Positions 7,086 to 14,468 of a DNA stretch of 64,000 nt are shown here, in pieces. The first letter of the stretch is position 1; the number at the start of each line of letters is the position of its first letter. Source of the stretch: Albimonas pacifica (GTDB lineage Bacteria; Pseudomonadota; Alphaproteobacteria; Rhodobacterales; Rhodobacteraceae). The stretch covers positions 1 to 64,000 of the forward strand of contig NZ_FOQH01000010.1 of assembly GCF_900113695.1 (NCBI RefSeq), in the 5' to 3' direction. Under the pieces are notes generated by a model. That model worked only from the letters and a program-made list of their open reading frames with translations, did no database searches and had not been told where the DNA came from. The position numbers were made by a program, and so were the translations under genes.

Positions 7086-7789
7086 TGGACTTCGCGAAGA
7101 TGATCGAGGCCGCTCGCGCCGAGAACGCGAACGGGATCGAGATGCGGCGGGGGAAGAAATACACCTCCGTCGCGGTGCGGGTGGAGATCTTCCGCCGCCA
7201 CTGCGGGTCCGAACTCGGCGTCGAAACCGAGGTGATCCAGTGGGGCTCCGAGAAGGGCTCGCCCATCGTGGTCCGCGCCGTCGTCCGCGATACCGCCGGC
7301 AACGTTATCGGCTCGGGCTATGCGGAGGAGATCCGCGGTCAGGGCCAAGTCAACTCGACCTCGGCGCTGGAGAACGCGGAGACCTCCGCAATCGGCCGCG
7401 CATTGGCGTGCCTCGGCCTGTCGGGCGGGGAGTTCGCCAGCGCGAAAGAGATGGAGGCGGTGGACCGGAAGGCTGCCGCCCCCGCAGAGCCCGCCAGCGG
7501 GTCCCAGAGCGCCACCTCTCGTTCTCAGGCCACTCGGCAGGCTGAGAAGCAAGCCGGGGCTCCTGATGCAGGAAAATCGATTGCGCATGGCGAGCCTGTG
7601 ATCGAACGCGCCAAGCGCCTCTACATCGATCTTCGCGACAACCCGGAGCAGCAGGCGGAAGCCCTCCGCCGGCAGGCTGATCTTGTCGAGGCGATCAAGC
7701 GTGAAGCTCCCGGGGCGTGGGCTGAGATCGAGAAGCTGATCAAGACCACGCAGGCCGAGCAGGCCGCTGCGAAGGAGGCCGCCGAATGA
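7085..7789 (+). CDS. Probable single-strand annealing protein (ERF/Rad52-like)
   Basis: A 234-residue protein. The N-terminal ~125 residues hold KKYTSVAVRVEIFRRHCG, PIVVRAVVRDTAGNVIGSG and the stretch STSALENAETSAIGRALA, which is typical of phage recombination proteins around the ERF/Sak families (Rad52 superfamily). A flexible Ser/Ala/Gln linker follows, then a charged C-terminal helical domain. Such proteins anneal single strands and often bind phage SSB, encoded 1.3 kb downstream. The assignment rests on motif memory, not an alignment. Confidence 0.55.
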   Translation: MDFAKMIEAARAENANGIEMRRGKKYTSVAVRVEIFRRHCGSELGVETEVIQWGSEKGSPIVVRAVVRDTAGNVIGSGYAEEIRGQGQVNSTSALENAETSAIGRALACLGLSGGEFASAKEMEAVDRKAAAPAEPASGSQSATSRSQATRQAEKQAGAPDAGKSIAHGEPVIERAKRLYIDLRDNPEQQAEALRRQADLVEAIKREAPGAWAEIEKLIKTTQAEQAAAKEAAE

Positions 7790-8028
7790 CGAGGGCTGAG
7801 AAACTGCGGGCGCTCATGGACAAGGTTCGCGAGCGCGGGCCGATGACCGAGGCGCAGCGTCGGTCGTTCGTGGCCGCTGAGGCTGCCTTCGGCTCCGATG
7901 CTGACGAGGCCGCCTTCAATCGCGCGCTGGCGGATCGGGACTGGCCCGAGGTCGAGCGGCTGGAGAAGGAGGCCTATGACCGTGCCGCCGCCATCCTTCG
8001 CGCCCTCGCCGAGGAGGCCGCCGAATGA
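7786..8028 (+). CDS. Small helical hypothetical protein
   Basis: Eighty residues, nearly all helix-forming and charged (MTRAEKLRALMDKVRERGPMT...). It is coupled by ATGA to both neighbours. Its last residues (EEAAE) and those of the upstream protein (KEAAE) come from similar GCCGCCGAATGA junctions, hinting at duplication of the junction. Function unknown. Confidence 0.6.
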   Translation: MTRAEKLRALMDKVRERGPMTEAQRRSFVAAEAAFGSDADEAAFNRALADRDWPEVERLEKEAYDRAAAILRALAEEAAE

Positions 8029-8240
8029 CCGAGCAGTCCATCACGACGCAGCGCGCCCAGATCCGCGCCCACCTGGAGGCCGGCAACAGCATCACGCCCC
8101 GACAGGCTCAGGACCTGTTCGGCTGCGACCGCCTCGCCGCGCGCATCCACGAATTGAAGGGGGAGGGTCTTCCGATCCTCTCCGAGCGCCCGGAGGAAGG
8201 CCCCCGGTTCGCAATCTACAGCATCGCCAAGGAGGGCTGA
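8025..8240 (+). CDS. Small helix-turn-helix protein
   Basis: Seventy-one residues with a winged-helix-like core: RAQIRAHLEAGNSITPRQAQ, then DLFGCDRLAARIHELKGEG (the recognition helix and wing). This is the common phage helix-turn-helix protein found beside recombination genes. It may regulate transcription or load replication proteins. ATGA overlap with the upstream gene. Confidence 0.7.
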   Translation: MTEQSITTQRAQIRAHLEAGNSITPRQAQDLFGCDRLAARIHELKGEGLPILSERPEEGPRFAIYSIAKEG

Positions 8241-8242
8241 GC

Positions 8243-8404
8243 ATGCCCCGTTTCACGGTCGAAGTGAAGTTCCAGCAGGAACGGACGAAGGAGATCACGG
8301 TCTACGCGCGAGATGAGGCGGAGGCCGAGGAAAAGGCGTGTGACCGCGTGATGGCGTGGGACGAAGTGATCGACGCCGAAGCAATGAACGTGATGGAGGA
8401 CTGA
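8243..8404 (+). CDS. Small acidic hypothetical protein
   Basis: Fifty-three residues ([20 protein letters not shown]...), an alternating strand at the N-terminus, then an acidic helix ([17 protein letters not shown]). A GGAGGG site precedes the ATG by 5 nt. No family recognised. Confidence 0.6.
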   Translation: MPRFTVEVKFQQERTKEITVYARDEAEAEEKACDRVMAWDEVIDAEAMNVMED

Positions 8405-8408
8405 TACC

Positions 8409-8666
8409 ATGGAAGACGATTTCTCGACCACCACCGTTTCGGCCGGCCAGCTTCGCGCCATCGTGGAGCGCATCGAAACCCTCGAAGCCGAGAAGGCCGA
8501 GGTCTCGGAGCAGATCAAGGAGGTCTACGCCGAGGCCAAGGGCAACGGCTTCGACGCGGCGACCCTCCGCAAGATTGTGGCCCTCCGGAAGAAGCGGCCG
8601 GAGGAGCGCTCTGAGGAGGAAGCCATGCTGGAACTCTACATGAACGCGCTGGGGATGATCGCATGA
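8409..8666 (+). CDS. GapR-family (DUF2312) DNA-binding protein
   Basis: Eighty-five residues in the DUF2312/GapR pattern: a long coiled N-terminal helix ([37 protein letters not shown] cut at conserved places), [15 protein letters not shown], and a short C-terminal helix. In Caulobacter, GapR tetramers clamp overtwisted DNA ahead of replication forks. Phage copies occur in alphaproteobacterial phages and may support phage replication or compete with the host protein. This family points to an alphaproteobacterial host. Confidence 0.85.
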   Translation: MEDDFSTTTVSAGQLRAIVERIETLEAEKAEVSEQIKEVYAEAKGNGFDAATLRKIVALRKKRPEERSEEEAMLELYMNALGMIA

Positions 8667-9121
8667 GCAGCGTCAACAAGGCTGCCGTGTCGTTCTTGCG
8701 GCTGGTGAAGGACTTCTCTTCTGACAGCGAGTGCTGGGTGTGGATGGGCGCGTACAAGGGTAACGGATACGGGCACGCGACATATCTTGGAAAGAACATG
8801 GGGGCGCACAGGAAGGCATTCTTATTGTTCGTAGGCGATATTCCGTCCGGCATGGACGTTTGTCACCAATGCGACAACCGCTGGTGCGTAAACCCAAAGC
8901 ATCTTTTCCTTGGATCTCGCCGCGAAAACATGGCCGACGCGATGGCCAAAGGGCGAACAGCCGGCGGCCGGCGCAAGCATCTGGTGGAATGGCAGCTCCA
9001 AGAAATCAGGCGGCGTCTCAATGCCGGGGAAAGACCATCAGAGGTTGCCGCGGCTCTCAATGTGAACGTTGGAACTGTTAGCAACATCAGCCGAGGGGTC
9101 AGCTATGAGCGGATCGGTTAA
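8663..9121 (+). CDS. HNH homing endonuclease with C-terminal helix-turn-helix
   Basis: A 152-residue protein. Residues 24-90 form a zinc-type HNH_3 nuclease: Cys67, His68, Cys70, Cys75, Asn77 and His80 ([19 protein letters not shown]). Residues ~111-145 form a DNA-binding helix-turn-helix ([22 protein letters not shown]). Base composition is plainly lower in G+C than in the neighbouring genes, a sign of recent arrival. It overlaps the GapR-like gene by ATGA and ssb by 17 bp, so it has inserted without breaking either gene. It probably acts only as a selfish element. Confidence 0.85.
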   Translation: MSSVNKAAVSFLRLVKDFSSDSECWVWMGAYKGNGYGHATYLGKNMGAHRKAFLLFVGDIPSGMDVCHQCDNRWCVNPKHLFLGSRRENMADAMAKGRTAGGRRKHLVEWQLQEIRRRLNAGERPSEVAAALNVNVGTVSNISRGVSYERIG

Positions 9122-9572
9122 TAAGGTCATCATCATTGGCAATTGCGCCCGCGATCCCGAAACGCGAAATTTCGCCAATGGGGGTAAAGTCTGCAACTTG
9201 ACCGTAGTCACGAACGAGACTTGGCGCGACAAGCAGACGGGCGAAAGAAAAGAACGGGCAGAGTTCCACAAGGTTGCCATCTTCAACGAGGTCATCGCGA
9301 ACAACGCCGAGCGCTACCTCAAGAAGGGCTCCAAGGTCTACGTCGAAGGCAAGCTGGAAACCCGGAAGTGGCAGGATCAGTCTGGCCAGGACCGCTACAG
9401 CACCGAGGTCACCATCCGGCCGTTCGGCGGGGAACTGACGTTCCTCGATCCAGCGGGCGGCGGGGAGGACCGGCAGGACAGCGGTCGCGGCTTCGCAGAC
9501 CCCAAGCATGAGACGGCGTATCGAGGACAGGCCCCGGCTGACGACCTCGACGGCGACGATCTGCCCTTCTGA
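9105..9572 (+). CDS. ssb: Single-stranded DNA-binding protein
   Basis: A 155-residue SSB. The OB fold runs over residues ~1-110 ([23 protein letters not shown], TEWxx-type strand replaced by RAEFHKVAIF, GSKVYVEGKLETRKWQDQSG). A short linker leads to the acidic tail ending DDLPF, the partner-binding tip. ATG 9105 with a GAGGGG site is the start that gives the family's usual N-terminus. It protects ssDNA in phage replication and likely works with the annealing protein at 7085. Confidence 0.93.
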   Translation: MSGSVNKVIIIGNCARDPETRNFANGGKVCNLTVVTNETWRDKQTGERKERAEFHKVAIFNEVIANNAERYLKKGSKVYVEGKLETRKWQDQSGQDRYSTEVTIRPFGGELTFLDPAGGGEDRQDSGRGFADPKHETAYRGQAPADDLDGDDLPF

Positions 9573-9581
9573 GGTGCAGCC

Positions 9582-10088
9582 ATGACCGAAGATGACTTCT
9601 GCATCGTGGCCAAGTGGGACGAGAGGGGCGGGTTCTTCCCGCTCCGCTCCGCCCTCCGCCGCTGCCTCGATGCCTTCCGCCACGGCGAGAGCCTGATCCT
9701 GACCATCGAGCGGCAGCGCTCCATGGCAAGCCACCGCCACCAGTTCGCCCAGATCCGCGACATGTGGGCGAACATCCACGAGGATGACGCCGACCAGCCC
9801 TGGGCGGCGAACCCGGAAGCCTTCCGGAAGCATGCGTTGATCGCCACTGGCTACCGGGTGGTCAACACCATCGACGCCGGGTCGAAGGCCGCGGCCGAGC
9901 GGATGGCGGCGGCGATCCCGGCCATGCACCGGGAATACTGCATTGCCAGCGTTCAAGGCCCGCTTGTGATCGTCGCCACGGCGGAGAGCCAGAGCGTCCG
10001 GTCGATGGGGGCGCAGCGGTTCCAAGCATCCAAGACGGCGGTGCTCGACTGGTGCGAGGCGCGGGTCACGGGGGAGGTCGCCGCATGA
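9582..10088 (+). CDS. Conserved phage protein of unknown function
   Basis: A 168-residue protein. RQRSMASHRHQFAQIRDMW and FRKHALIATGYRV resemble conserved stretches in alphaproteobacterial phage proteins next to ssb. The SxxHRHQFA stretch loosely recalls NinB-type proteins, but I cannot confirm that family. The C-terminus (RFQASKTAVLDWCEARV) is helical. It overlaps the next gene (ATGA). Confidence 0.6.
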   Translation: MTEDDFCIVAKWDERGGFFPLRSALRRCLDAFRHGESLILTIERQRSMASHRHQFAQIRDMWANIHEDDADQPWAANPEAFRKHALIATGYRVVNTIDAGSKAAAERMAAAIPAMHREYCIASVQGPLVIVATAESQSVRSMGAQRFQASKTAVLDWCEARVTGEVAA

Positions 10089-10324
10089 GCACTTACCGGA
10101 AGCGGTTCTTGGATGGAACCGAGCATGACGTCTACGAGGTCCTGATCGCGTTCGGCGTCACCTGCCCGGCCTGCCAGCACGCGATCAAGAAGCTTTTGGC
10201 CGCCGGTCAGCGCGGGTCCAAGGGCAAGGCGCAGGATCTGAAGGAGGCGGAGGCGTCGGTCGCCAGAGCGCGGCAGATCGAGGAGGCCCTGCGCGAGCGG
10301 GCAGAGCGGGAGGCGGCTGCATGA
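10085..10324 (+). CDS. Small phage protein with CPAC motif
   Basis: Seventy-nine residues; GVTCPACQHAIKKLLAAGQRG then a long charged helix. The single CxxC pair could bind metal or be structural. It is coupled by ATGA to both neighbours. The family is seen as an unnamed small protein in related phages; no function known. Confidence 0.55.
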   Translation: MSTYRKRFLDGTEHDVYEVLIAFGVTCPACQHAIKKLLAAGQRGSKGKAQDLKEAEASVARARQIEEALRERAEREAAA

Positions 10325-10614
10325 ACCCGAAGCTTCGCCAATCCGCCCGCGGCCGGGAATGCACGCTCCGCCTCGCCGGGGCCTGCAATCGGAATCCTGA
10401 AACCACCGTTCTGTGCCACGTCAAGACCGGCGGCATGGGGCGCAAGTGCCCCGACACCGCGGCGTTCTTCGGGTGCAGCGATTGCCACTCGATATACGAC
10501 CGAGCGGACAGCCGGTGGATGGACTACGGGCAGGATTACCTCGCCGCCCAGGCTCTCCGGGCCTTGGTCGAGACCCACGAAATCTGGAAAACAGAGGGCC
10601 TGCTCAATGCTTGA
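10321..10614 (+). CDS. DUF1364 (YbcO-like) putative nuclease
   Basis: Ninety-seven residues matching the DUF1364/YbcO pattern: LRQSARGRECTLRLAGACN, TTVLCHVKTGGMGRKCPD, FFGCSDCHSIYD. The Cys and His residues (CTLR, C..N, LCH, CSDCH) form the expected zinc-binding HNH-like fold. YbcO-type proteins are small DNases in the nin region of lambdoid phages. ATGA overlap upstream. Confidence 0.8.
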   Translation: MNPKLRQSARGRECTLRLAGACNRNPETTVLCHVKTGGMGRKCPDTAAFFGCSDCHSIYDRADSRWMDYGQDYLAAQALRALVETHEIWKTEGLLNA

Positions 10615-10942
10615 CGCATCTCCCCGCATGTCCCCGCTCACCCACCGACAGGCGCAGGCCATGCGCGCGATGGGGATCGCGTATCTCGAAAAAGGCAATA
10701 CGCCAGCTTCCGCCCGCACCGTCGCCCGCCGGATGCCCGACAAGGACGGCGGCTCAGCCCCTCTAAGCGCAGCGCACAGCGCGCTTCGGATGCTCAAGGC
10801 CATGGGGCTGGTTCAGACAGCCGGCGGCTTGTCCAAGGACCGAGCGATCCTGTGGCAACCCACGGAGCGGGGGCGGCGCTGGCTGATCGGCCATGTGGCC
10901 TGGAGGATCGCGGCCGACCGCCGCGCGCACCCCGCATCCTGA
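10607..10942 (+). CDS. Small winged-helix-like phage protein
   Basis: A 111-residue protein. Residues ~10-105 read like a winged helix: PLTHRQAQAMRAMGIAYLEK, TPASARTVARRMPD, SAPLSAAHSALRMLKAMGLV, then a wing (ILWQPTERGRRWL). It may be a middle or late gene regulator; the role is inferred from fold and place only. Confidence 0.6.
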   Translation: MLDASPRMSPLTHRQAQAMRAMGIAYLEKGNTPASARTVARRMPDKDGGSAPLSAAHSALRMLKAMGLVQTAGGLSKDRAILWQPTERGRRWLIGHVAWRIAADRRAHPAS

Positions 10943-10973
10943 CCCCACCCCGAGCAGAACGAGAGGCAGGACA

Positions 10974-11132
10974 ATGACCGAGCAGAACGACATGGACGAC
11001 GCCCCGCCGCCGCGAAAGAAAGCCCGGCCGAAGCTGAAAGACTGGGCTGACCGGCCGCCCGTCTCCAGCGACTATCCCAAGGGCTCAGAGGCCCTGGAGT
11101 CCTTCCTGCATCTTCGGGGGTATTCGCGATGA
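10974..11132 (+). CDS. Short charged phage protein
   Basis: Fifty-two residues (MTEQNDMDDAPPPRKKARPK...), disordered and charged at the N-terminus, helical at the end. The start at 10974 follows GAGAGGCAGG; it overlaps the next gene by ATGA. No family. Confidence 0.5.
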   Translation: MTEQNDMDDAPPPRKKARPKLKDWADRPPVSSDYPKGSEALESFLHLRGYSR

Positions 11133-11719
11133 CCAGCGTCGCCGAAACCCGCCGCCGCAAGGCCGCTGCCCGCGAAGCCAAGGCCGCCGGCATCCTCCCC
11201 GACCGGGAGCCCAACGGCCGCGCCACCCGCAAGGAAGCCGACGCCGCCGTCTCGGTCGTGGCGGAGCGTCGCTGTCGGGAGCGTGGCATCGCTCCAACCG
11301 CCGCCAACCGCAGGGCCGTTCTCGATCCGAACGAAGGCTTCATGCTCGGTCGCCTATACATCCGCGGCATGTTCGGAAAGCCGGACGAGGACAAGGCGAA
11401 GGCCTTCCTCGGGGCTGGCAAGCGATACGCCGCCGTCGAGCAGGCTTACCGCCTCGCCAAGGGCCTGCCGCCGAGGTCAGCTCAGAGCGCATCCTACGGG
11501 GCTGTGAGGGGAGGGTCTGAAAACTGGGACCCTGACAGCCGGAAGGCCGCCATGGCCGCTCACGCCTCAGCGCAAGCGGTCCTGCGGGAATGCGGTCCGC
11601 ACGTCCTGCCTTCGGTCGAGGACGTCTGCTGCGATGACCGCCTGCCCCACAGCGGGGCGGGGCTCCTGGCGGGACTGGAAGCGCTGGCGGAGCACTTCGG
11701 GATGCAACAAAAGGCTTGA
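11129..11719 (+). CDS. Last rightward early gene; possible late-gene regulator
   Basis: A 196-residue protein with a basic helical N-terminus (SVAETRRRKAAAREAKAAGI) and a helical middle (GFMLGRLYIRGMFGKPDEDKAKAFLGAGKRYAAVEQAYRLAKG). No family recognised. It stands where lambdoid phages carry the Q or late activator, immediately before a hairpin terminator and the head genes, so a role in late transcription is plausible but unproven. Confidence 0.55.
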   Translation: MTSVAETRRRKAAAREAKAAGILPDREPNGRATRKEADAAVSVVAERRCRERGIAPTAANRRAVLDPNEGFMLGRLYIRGMFGKPDEDKAKAFLGAGKRYAAVEQAYRLAKGLPPRSAQSASYGAVRGGSENWDPDSRKAAMAAHASAQAVLRECGPHVLPSVEDVCCDDRLPHSGAGLLAGLEALAEHFGMQQKA

Positions 11720-11780
11720 CGACAGACCGTAGGTCTGAAAATGTCATATCCGGAAACTGCGGTTTCTTGCGAGAAGATGA

Positions 11781-11808
11781 AACGCCCTGCCCTAACCGGC
11801 GGGGCGTT
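11781..11808 (+). terminator. Hairpin between early and head regions
   Basis: AACGCCCTGCC and GGCGGGGCGTT pair over 11 bp (one G-T pair) with a six-base loop. There is no long T run after it, so it may be a weak or regulated terminator. Confidence 0.55.
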
Positions 11809-11829
11809 CGCGTTTGAGGAGGGCCGCAC

Positions 11830-12093
11830 ATGCCGATCATCACCTGCGCCGGCGGGACCTTCAACCTCCGCAACCTGTCTGCGGGCTGGATCGACTACGC
11901 AGACGGGACCTACACGAGTGGCTCGCCGCTCGCGCTCTCCGGCAACACCGACACGCTGCTCCCCAACGACGGAGCGACGGTCCGCGGCATCGGTCGTCCT
12001 CTCGACGTGTTCTACGACGGGACGGACCAATACATCCGCTCCACGAACCTCGACAAGCAGCCCGACGTCCACATCCTGCCCATCAGCGGCTGA
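11830..12093 (+). CDS. Small phage protein preceding the terminase
   Basis: Eighty-seven residues, mainly beta strand with Gly/Asp turns (MPIITCAGGTFNLRNLSAGW...). Preceded by GAGGAGGG, 8 nt before ATG. Three such small beta-rich proteins lie in a row before the terminase genes; they may be minor virion or decoration proteins (inference). Confidence 0.55.
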   Translation: MPIITCAGGTFNLRNLSAGWIDYADGTYTSGSPLALSGNTDTLLPNDGATVRGIGRPLDVFYDGTDQYIRSTNLDKQPDVHILPISG

Positions 12094-12105
12094 CAGGAGG
12101 CGAGC

Positions 12106-12399
12106 ATGACCGTCGCCATCAACTTCGGCCGGGACCTCTACACTGGCGCCCCGCTCTTCGTGCCCCGCTCCGGCGCCTGCGAGGTGATGACCGCCACCAC
12201 CGGAAGCGCGAGCTTCACGGTCACGGCCCGGAAAGACGAGCACGCCAAGATCACCAACACTCACACCGCTGCGGTCTATGTGAACGTCAACGCCGACGCG
12301 AGCCCCACGGCCTTCGTCGCGCTGATCCCGGTCGGCGCGGTGGACTACATCCCCAAGCTGGGCGAGGGCGACGTGATCCACGTCGAGGCCGTGGCCTGA
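12106..12399 (+). CDS. Small beta-rich phage protein
   Basis: Ninety-seven residues with alternating hydrophobic strands (SASFTVTARKDEHAKITNTHTAAVYVNV) and an Ig-like or jelly-roll look. RBS CAGGAGG, spaced well. The stop overlaps the next start (TGATG). No function known; a capsid or tail decoration role is possible. Confidence 0.55.
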   Translation: MTVAINFGRDLYTGAPLFVPRSGACEVMTATTGSASFTVTARKDEHAKITNTHTAAVYVNVNADASPTAFVALIPVGAVDYIPKLGEGDVIHVEAVA

Positions 12400-12722
12400 T
12401 GCTTCGCGTCGCCGCCGGTCAGACCGTCTCTCGCGTGGTCACCGTGGCCGGTTCCGGCTCCCTCGCATCCGAGACGTTCACGGCCTACGCCCTCGATCAG
12501 CAGGCCCGCCCGCTGGAGGCGACCGTCGCCATCACCAACGCGGGAACCCGTGAGATCACCATCACCGTGGCCGCCACGGACTGGGTTTCCGGCAACGGCG
12601 GCTTCGGCCGGCTGGAGGTCATCATGGATGACGGCGGGGTCAAGTCGCAGGTCCACGCCGAGCGCATCCGCATCACGCCCGGCATGAGCGTCCGGCGCAC
12701 GCTTCCGTTCGCTTACGCCTGA
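12399..12722 (+). CDS. Small beta-sandwich phage protein
   Basis: A 107-residue protein, again strand-rich (VAAGQTVSRVVTVAGSGS, ATVAITNAGTREITITVAATDW, FGRLEVIMDDGG). The spacing of hydrophobic residues is that of an immunoglobulin-like fold. Start codon overlaps the previous stop. Likely a virion-associated protein, by position and fold only. Confidence 0.55.
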   Translation: MLRVAAGQTVSRVVTVAGSGSLASETFTAYALDQQARPLEATVAITNAGTREITITVAATDWVSGNGGFGRLEVIMDDGGVKSQVHAERIRITPGMSVRRTLPFAYA

Positions 12723-12747
12723 GGGAAGAAATCAAGAGGAAATCAAG

Positions 12748-13053
12748 TTGACCCGACATGGCGGACACAGGGCCGGCGCGGGTCGGCCCAAGGGCGCGAC
12801 GAACCAGAAGACCAGGCAGCGGCGTGAAGCGGCCAACGGTGAAGGCATTACGCCGCTTGAATATATGCTGAAGGTCATGCGGGACGAGGCCGCCGAGCAG
12901 TCTGAGCGCATGGACGCGGCCAAGGCTGCGGCGCCCTACGTTCACGCCCGCCTCGCGGCCATCGAGCACACCGGCGAGATGGTCCAGCGCGTCGTTTCCG
13001 AGAAGCCGATGACCGCGGACGAGTGGGCGGAGCGGCACGCGGACGAGGGATGA
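12748..13053 (+). CDS. Probable small terminase subunit
   Basis: A 101-residue protein from a TTG start (GAGGAAAT site 5 nt upstream; no in-frame ATG fits). The N-terminus GGHRAGAGRPKGATNQKTRQ is the basic motif of many phage small terminase subunits; the rest is helical (TPLEYMLKVMRDEA, AKAAAPYVHARLAAIEH). It directly precedes and overlaps the large terminase gene. It would recognise packaging sites on the phage DNA. Confidence 0.75.
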   Translation: MTRHGGHRAGAGRPKGATNQKTRQRREAANGEGITPLEYMLKVMRDEAAEQSERMDAAKAAAPYVHARLAAIEHTGEMVQRVVSEKPMTADEWAERHADEG

Positions 13054-14468
13054 GAACCGAAACCGTCTGGGCGCCGCAAGCCGGGCCGCAGCACGCGCTC
13101 ATGGAATGCCCGCTTCCGCTGGTGTTCTTCGGCGGGGCTCGCGGCGGCGGGAAGACGGACGGGATGCTCGGGAAGTGGGCCGCGAAGGAGGCCCGATACG
13201 GCGAGGGCTTCAACGCGATCATGTTCCGGCGGACGACGGTTTCGTCCGAGGACGCCATCGAGCGGAGCAAGCAGCTCTTCCTCCCGCTGGGGTGGAAATA
13301 CAACGAGAGCAAGCTGTCGTGGCGCGGCCCGAGCGGCGGGCGCATCGCCTTCCGCTACCTCGACAAGGTGACGGACGCCGACGAGTGGCAGGGGCGAAAC
13401 CTCAGCGACGCATGGATAGAGGAGGCCGGGCAATACGCATCGCCGGCTCCCATCGACAAGCTGTTCGGCGTGCTGCGCTCGGCTGGAGGTGTGCCGATCC
13501 AGATGGTCCTTTCGGCCAACCCTGGCGGCCCTGGGCAGACGTGGATCAGGGATCGGTTCGGGCTTCACCCGTTCCCGAGGAAGCCGGCGCTTCGCCGGGT
13601 GAAGATCAACGAGGGCGAGATCGACGCGGCGGTGATCCCGTCGCGCATCACGGACAACAAGGCGCTCCTGGCGGCAGACCCCGGATACGTCGACCGGCTC
13701 AAGATGGTCGGCGCGGCCGAGCTGGTGCGCGCTTGGCTGGATGGCGACTGGAGCGCCATTGACGGAGCCTTCTTCGCCGAGTGGGACGAAAAACGGCACG
13801 TTCTGCCGCGCTGGAGCCCGCCGGAAGATTGGATGCGGTTCCGGTCTATGGACTGGGGCTTCGCGGCGCCCTTCTCGGTCGGCTGGTGGGCGGTGGCGAG
13901 TGACGATACGCAGTTCGGCGGGCAGACGATCCCGCGGGGCGCGATGGTTCGATACCGCGAGTGGTATGGCGCGACCAAGCCGAACGTCGGTCTCCGCATG
14001 ACGGCCGAAGAGGTCGCGGACGGCATCAAGGAGCGCGAGAAGGGCGAGCGCATGTCCTACGGGGTGATCGACCCCGCGGCCTTCGCCGAGGACGGCGGCC
14101 CTTCCATCGCGCAACGGATGATCCTTCGGGGCGTCCACTGGAAGCGCGGCGACAACAAGCGCGTCGCTGGGCGCGGACATATGGGCGGCTGGGATCTGAT
14201 GAGGTCCCGCCTCCGCGGCCAGGACGGGCGGCCCATGCTCTTCGTGACCGAAGCCTGCCGGGATTTCATTCGAACCGTCCCGACGCTGCAACACGACCCG
14301 AACCGGGCGGAAGACCTCGACACCGACGCTGAAGACCATGCGGCAGACGAAGCGCGCTACGGCGTGTCTTCCCGCCCGTGGATCGCGACGCGCGAGACGG
14401 TCGACCGGACGACACGCGATTACACCGACCCGGACGACGAGGGGGGCGACGATTGGAAGACGCTGTGA
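13050..14468 (+). CDS. Terminase large subunit
   Basis: A 472-residue packaging motor. Walker A GGARGGGKT is at residues 28-36; the Walker B-like acidic segment follows (DAWIEEAG); the nuclease domain has acidic residues in RSMDWGFAAPFSVGWW and YGVIDPAAF. ATP hydrolysis pulls DNA into the procapsid and the nuclease cuts unit lengths. The length is usual for P22/SPP1-type large subunits. ATGA overlap with the small subunit. Confidence 0.92.
   Translation: MRTETVWAPQAGPQHALMECPLPLVFFGGARGGGKTDGMLGKWAAKEARYGEGFNAIMFRRTTVSSEDAIERSKQLFLPLGWKYNESKLSWRGPSGGRIAFRYLDKVTDADEWQGRNLSDAWIEEAGQYASPAPIDKLFGVLRSAGGVPIQMVLSANPGGPGQTWIRDRFGLHPFPRKPALRRVKINEGEIDAAVIPSRITDNKALLAADPGYVDRLKMVGAAELVRAWLDGDWSAIDGAFFAEWDEKRHVLPRWSPPEDWMRFRSMDWGFAAPFSVGWWAVASDDTQFGGQTIPRGAMVRYREWYGATKPNVGLRMTAEEVADGIKEREKGERMSYGVIDPAAFAEDGGPSIAQRMILRGVHWKRGDNKRVAGRGHMGGWDLMRSRLRGQDGRPMLFVTEACRDFIRTVPTLQHDPNRAEDLDTDAEDHAADEARYGVSSRPWIATRETVDRTTRDYTDPDDEGGDDWKTL

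Noticed and set aside
11814-12722. Single 302-codon gene over the three small pre-terminase genes
   Set aside because: Only its last 107 codons are protein-like; the three shorter genes have ribosome sites and tight spacing.
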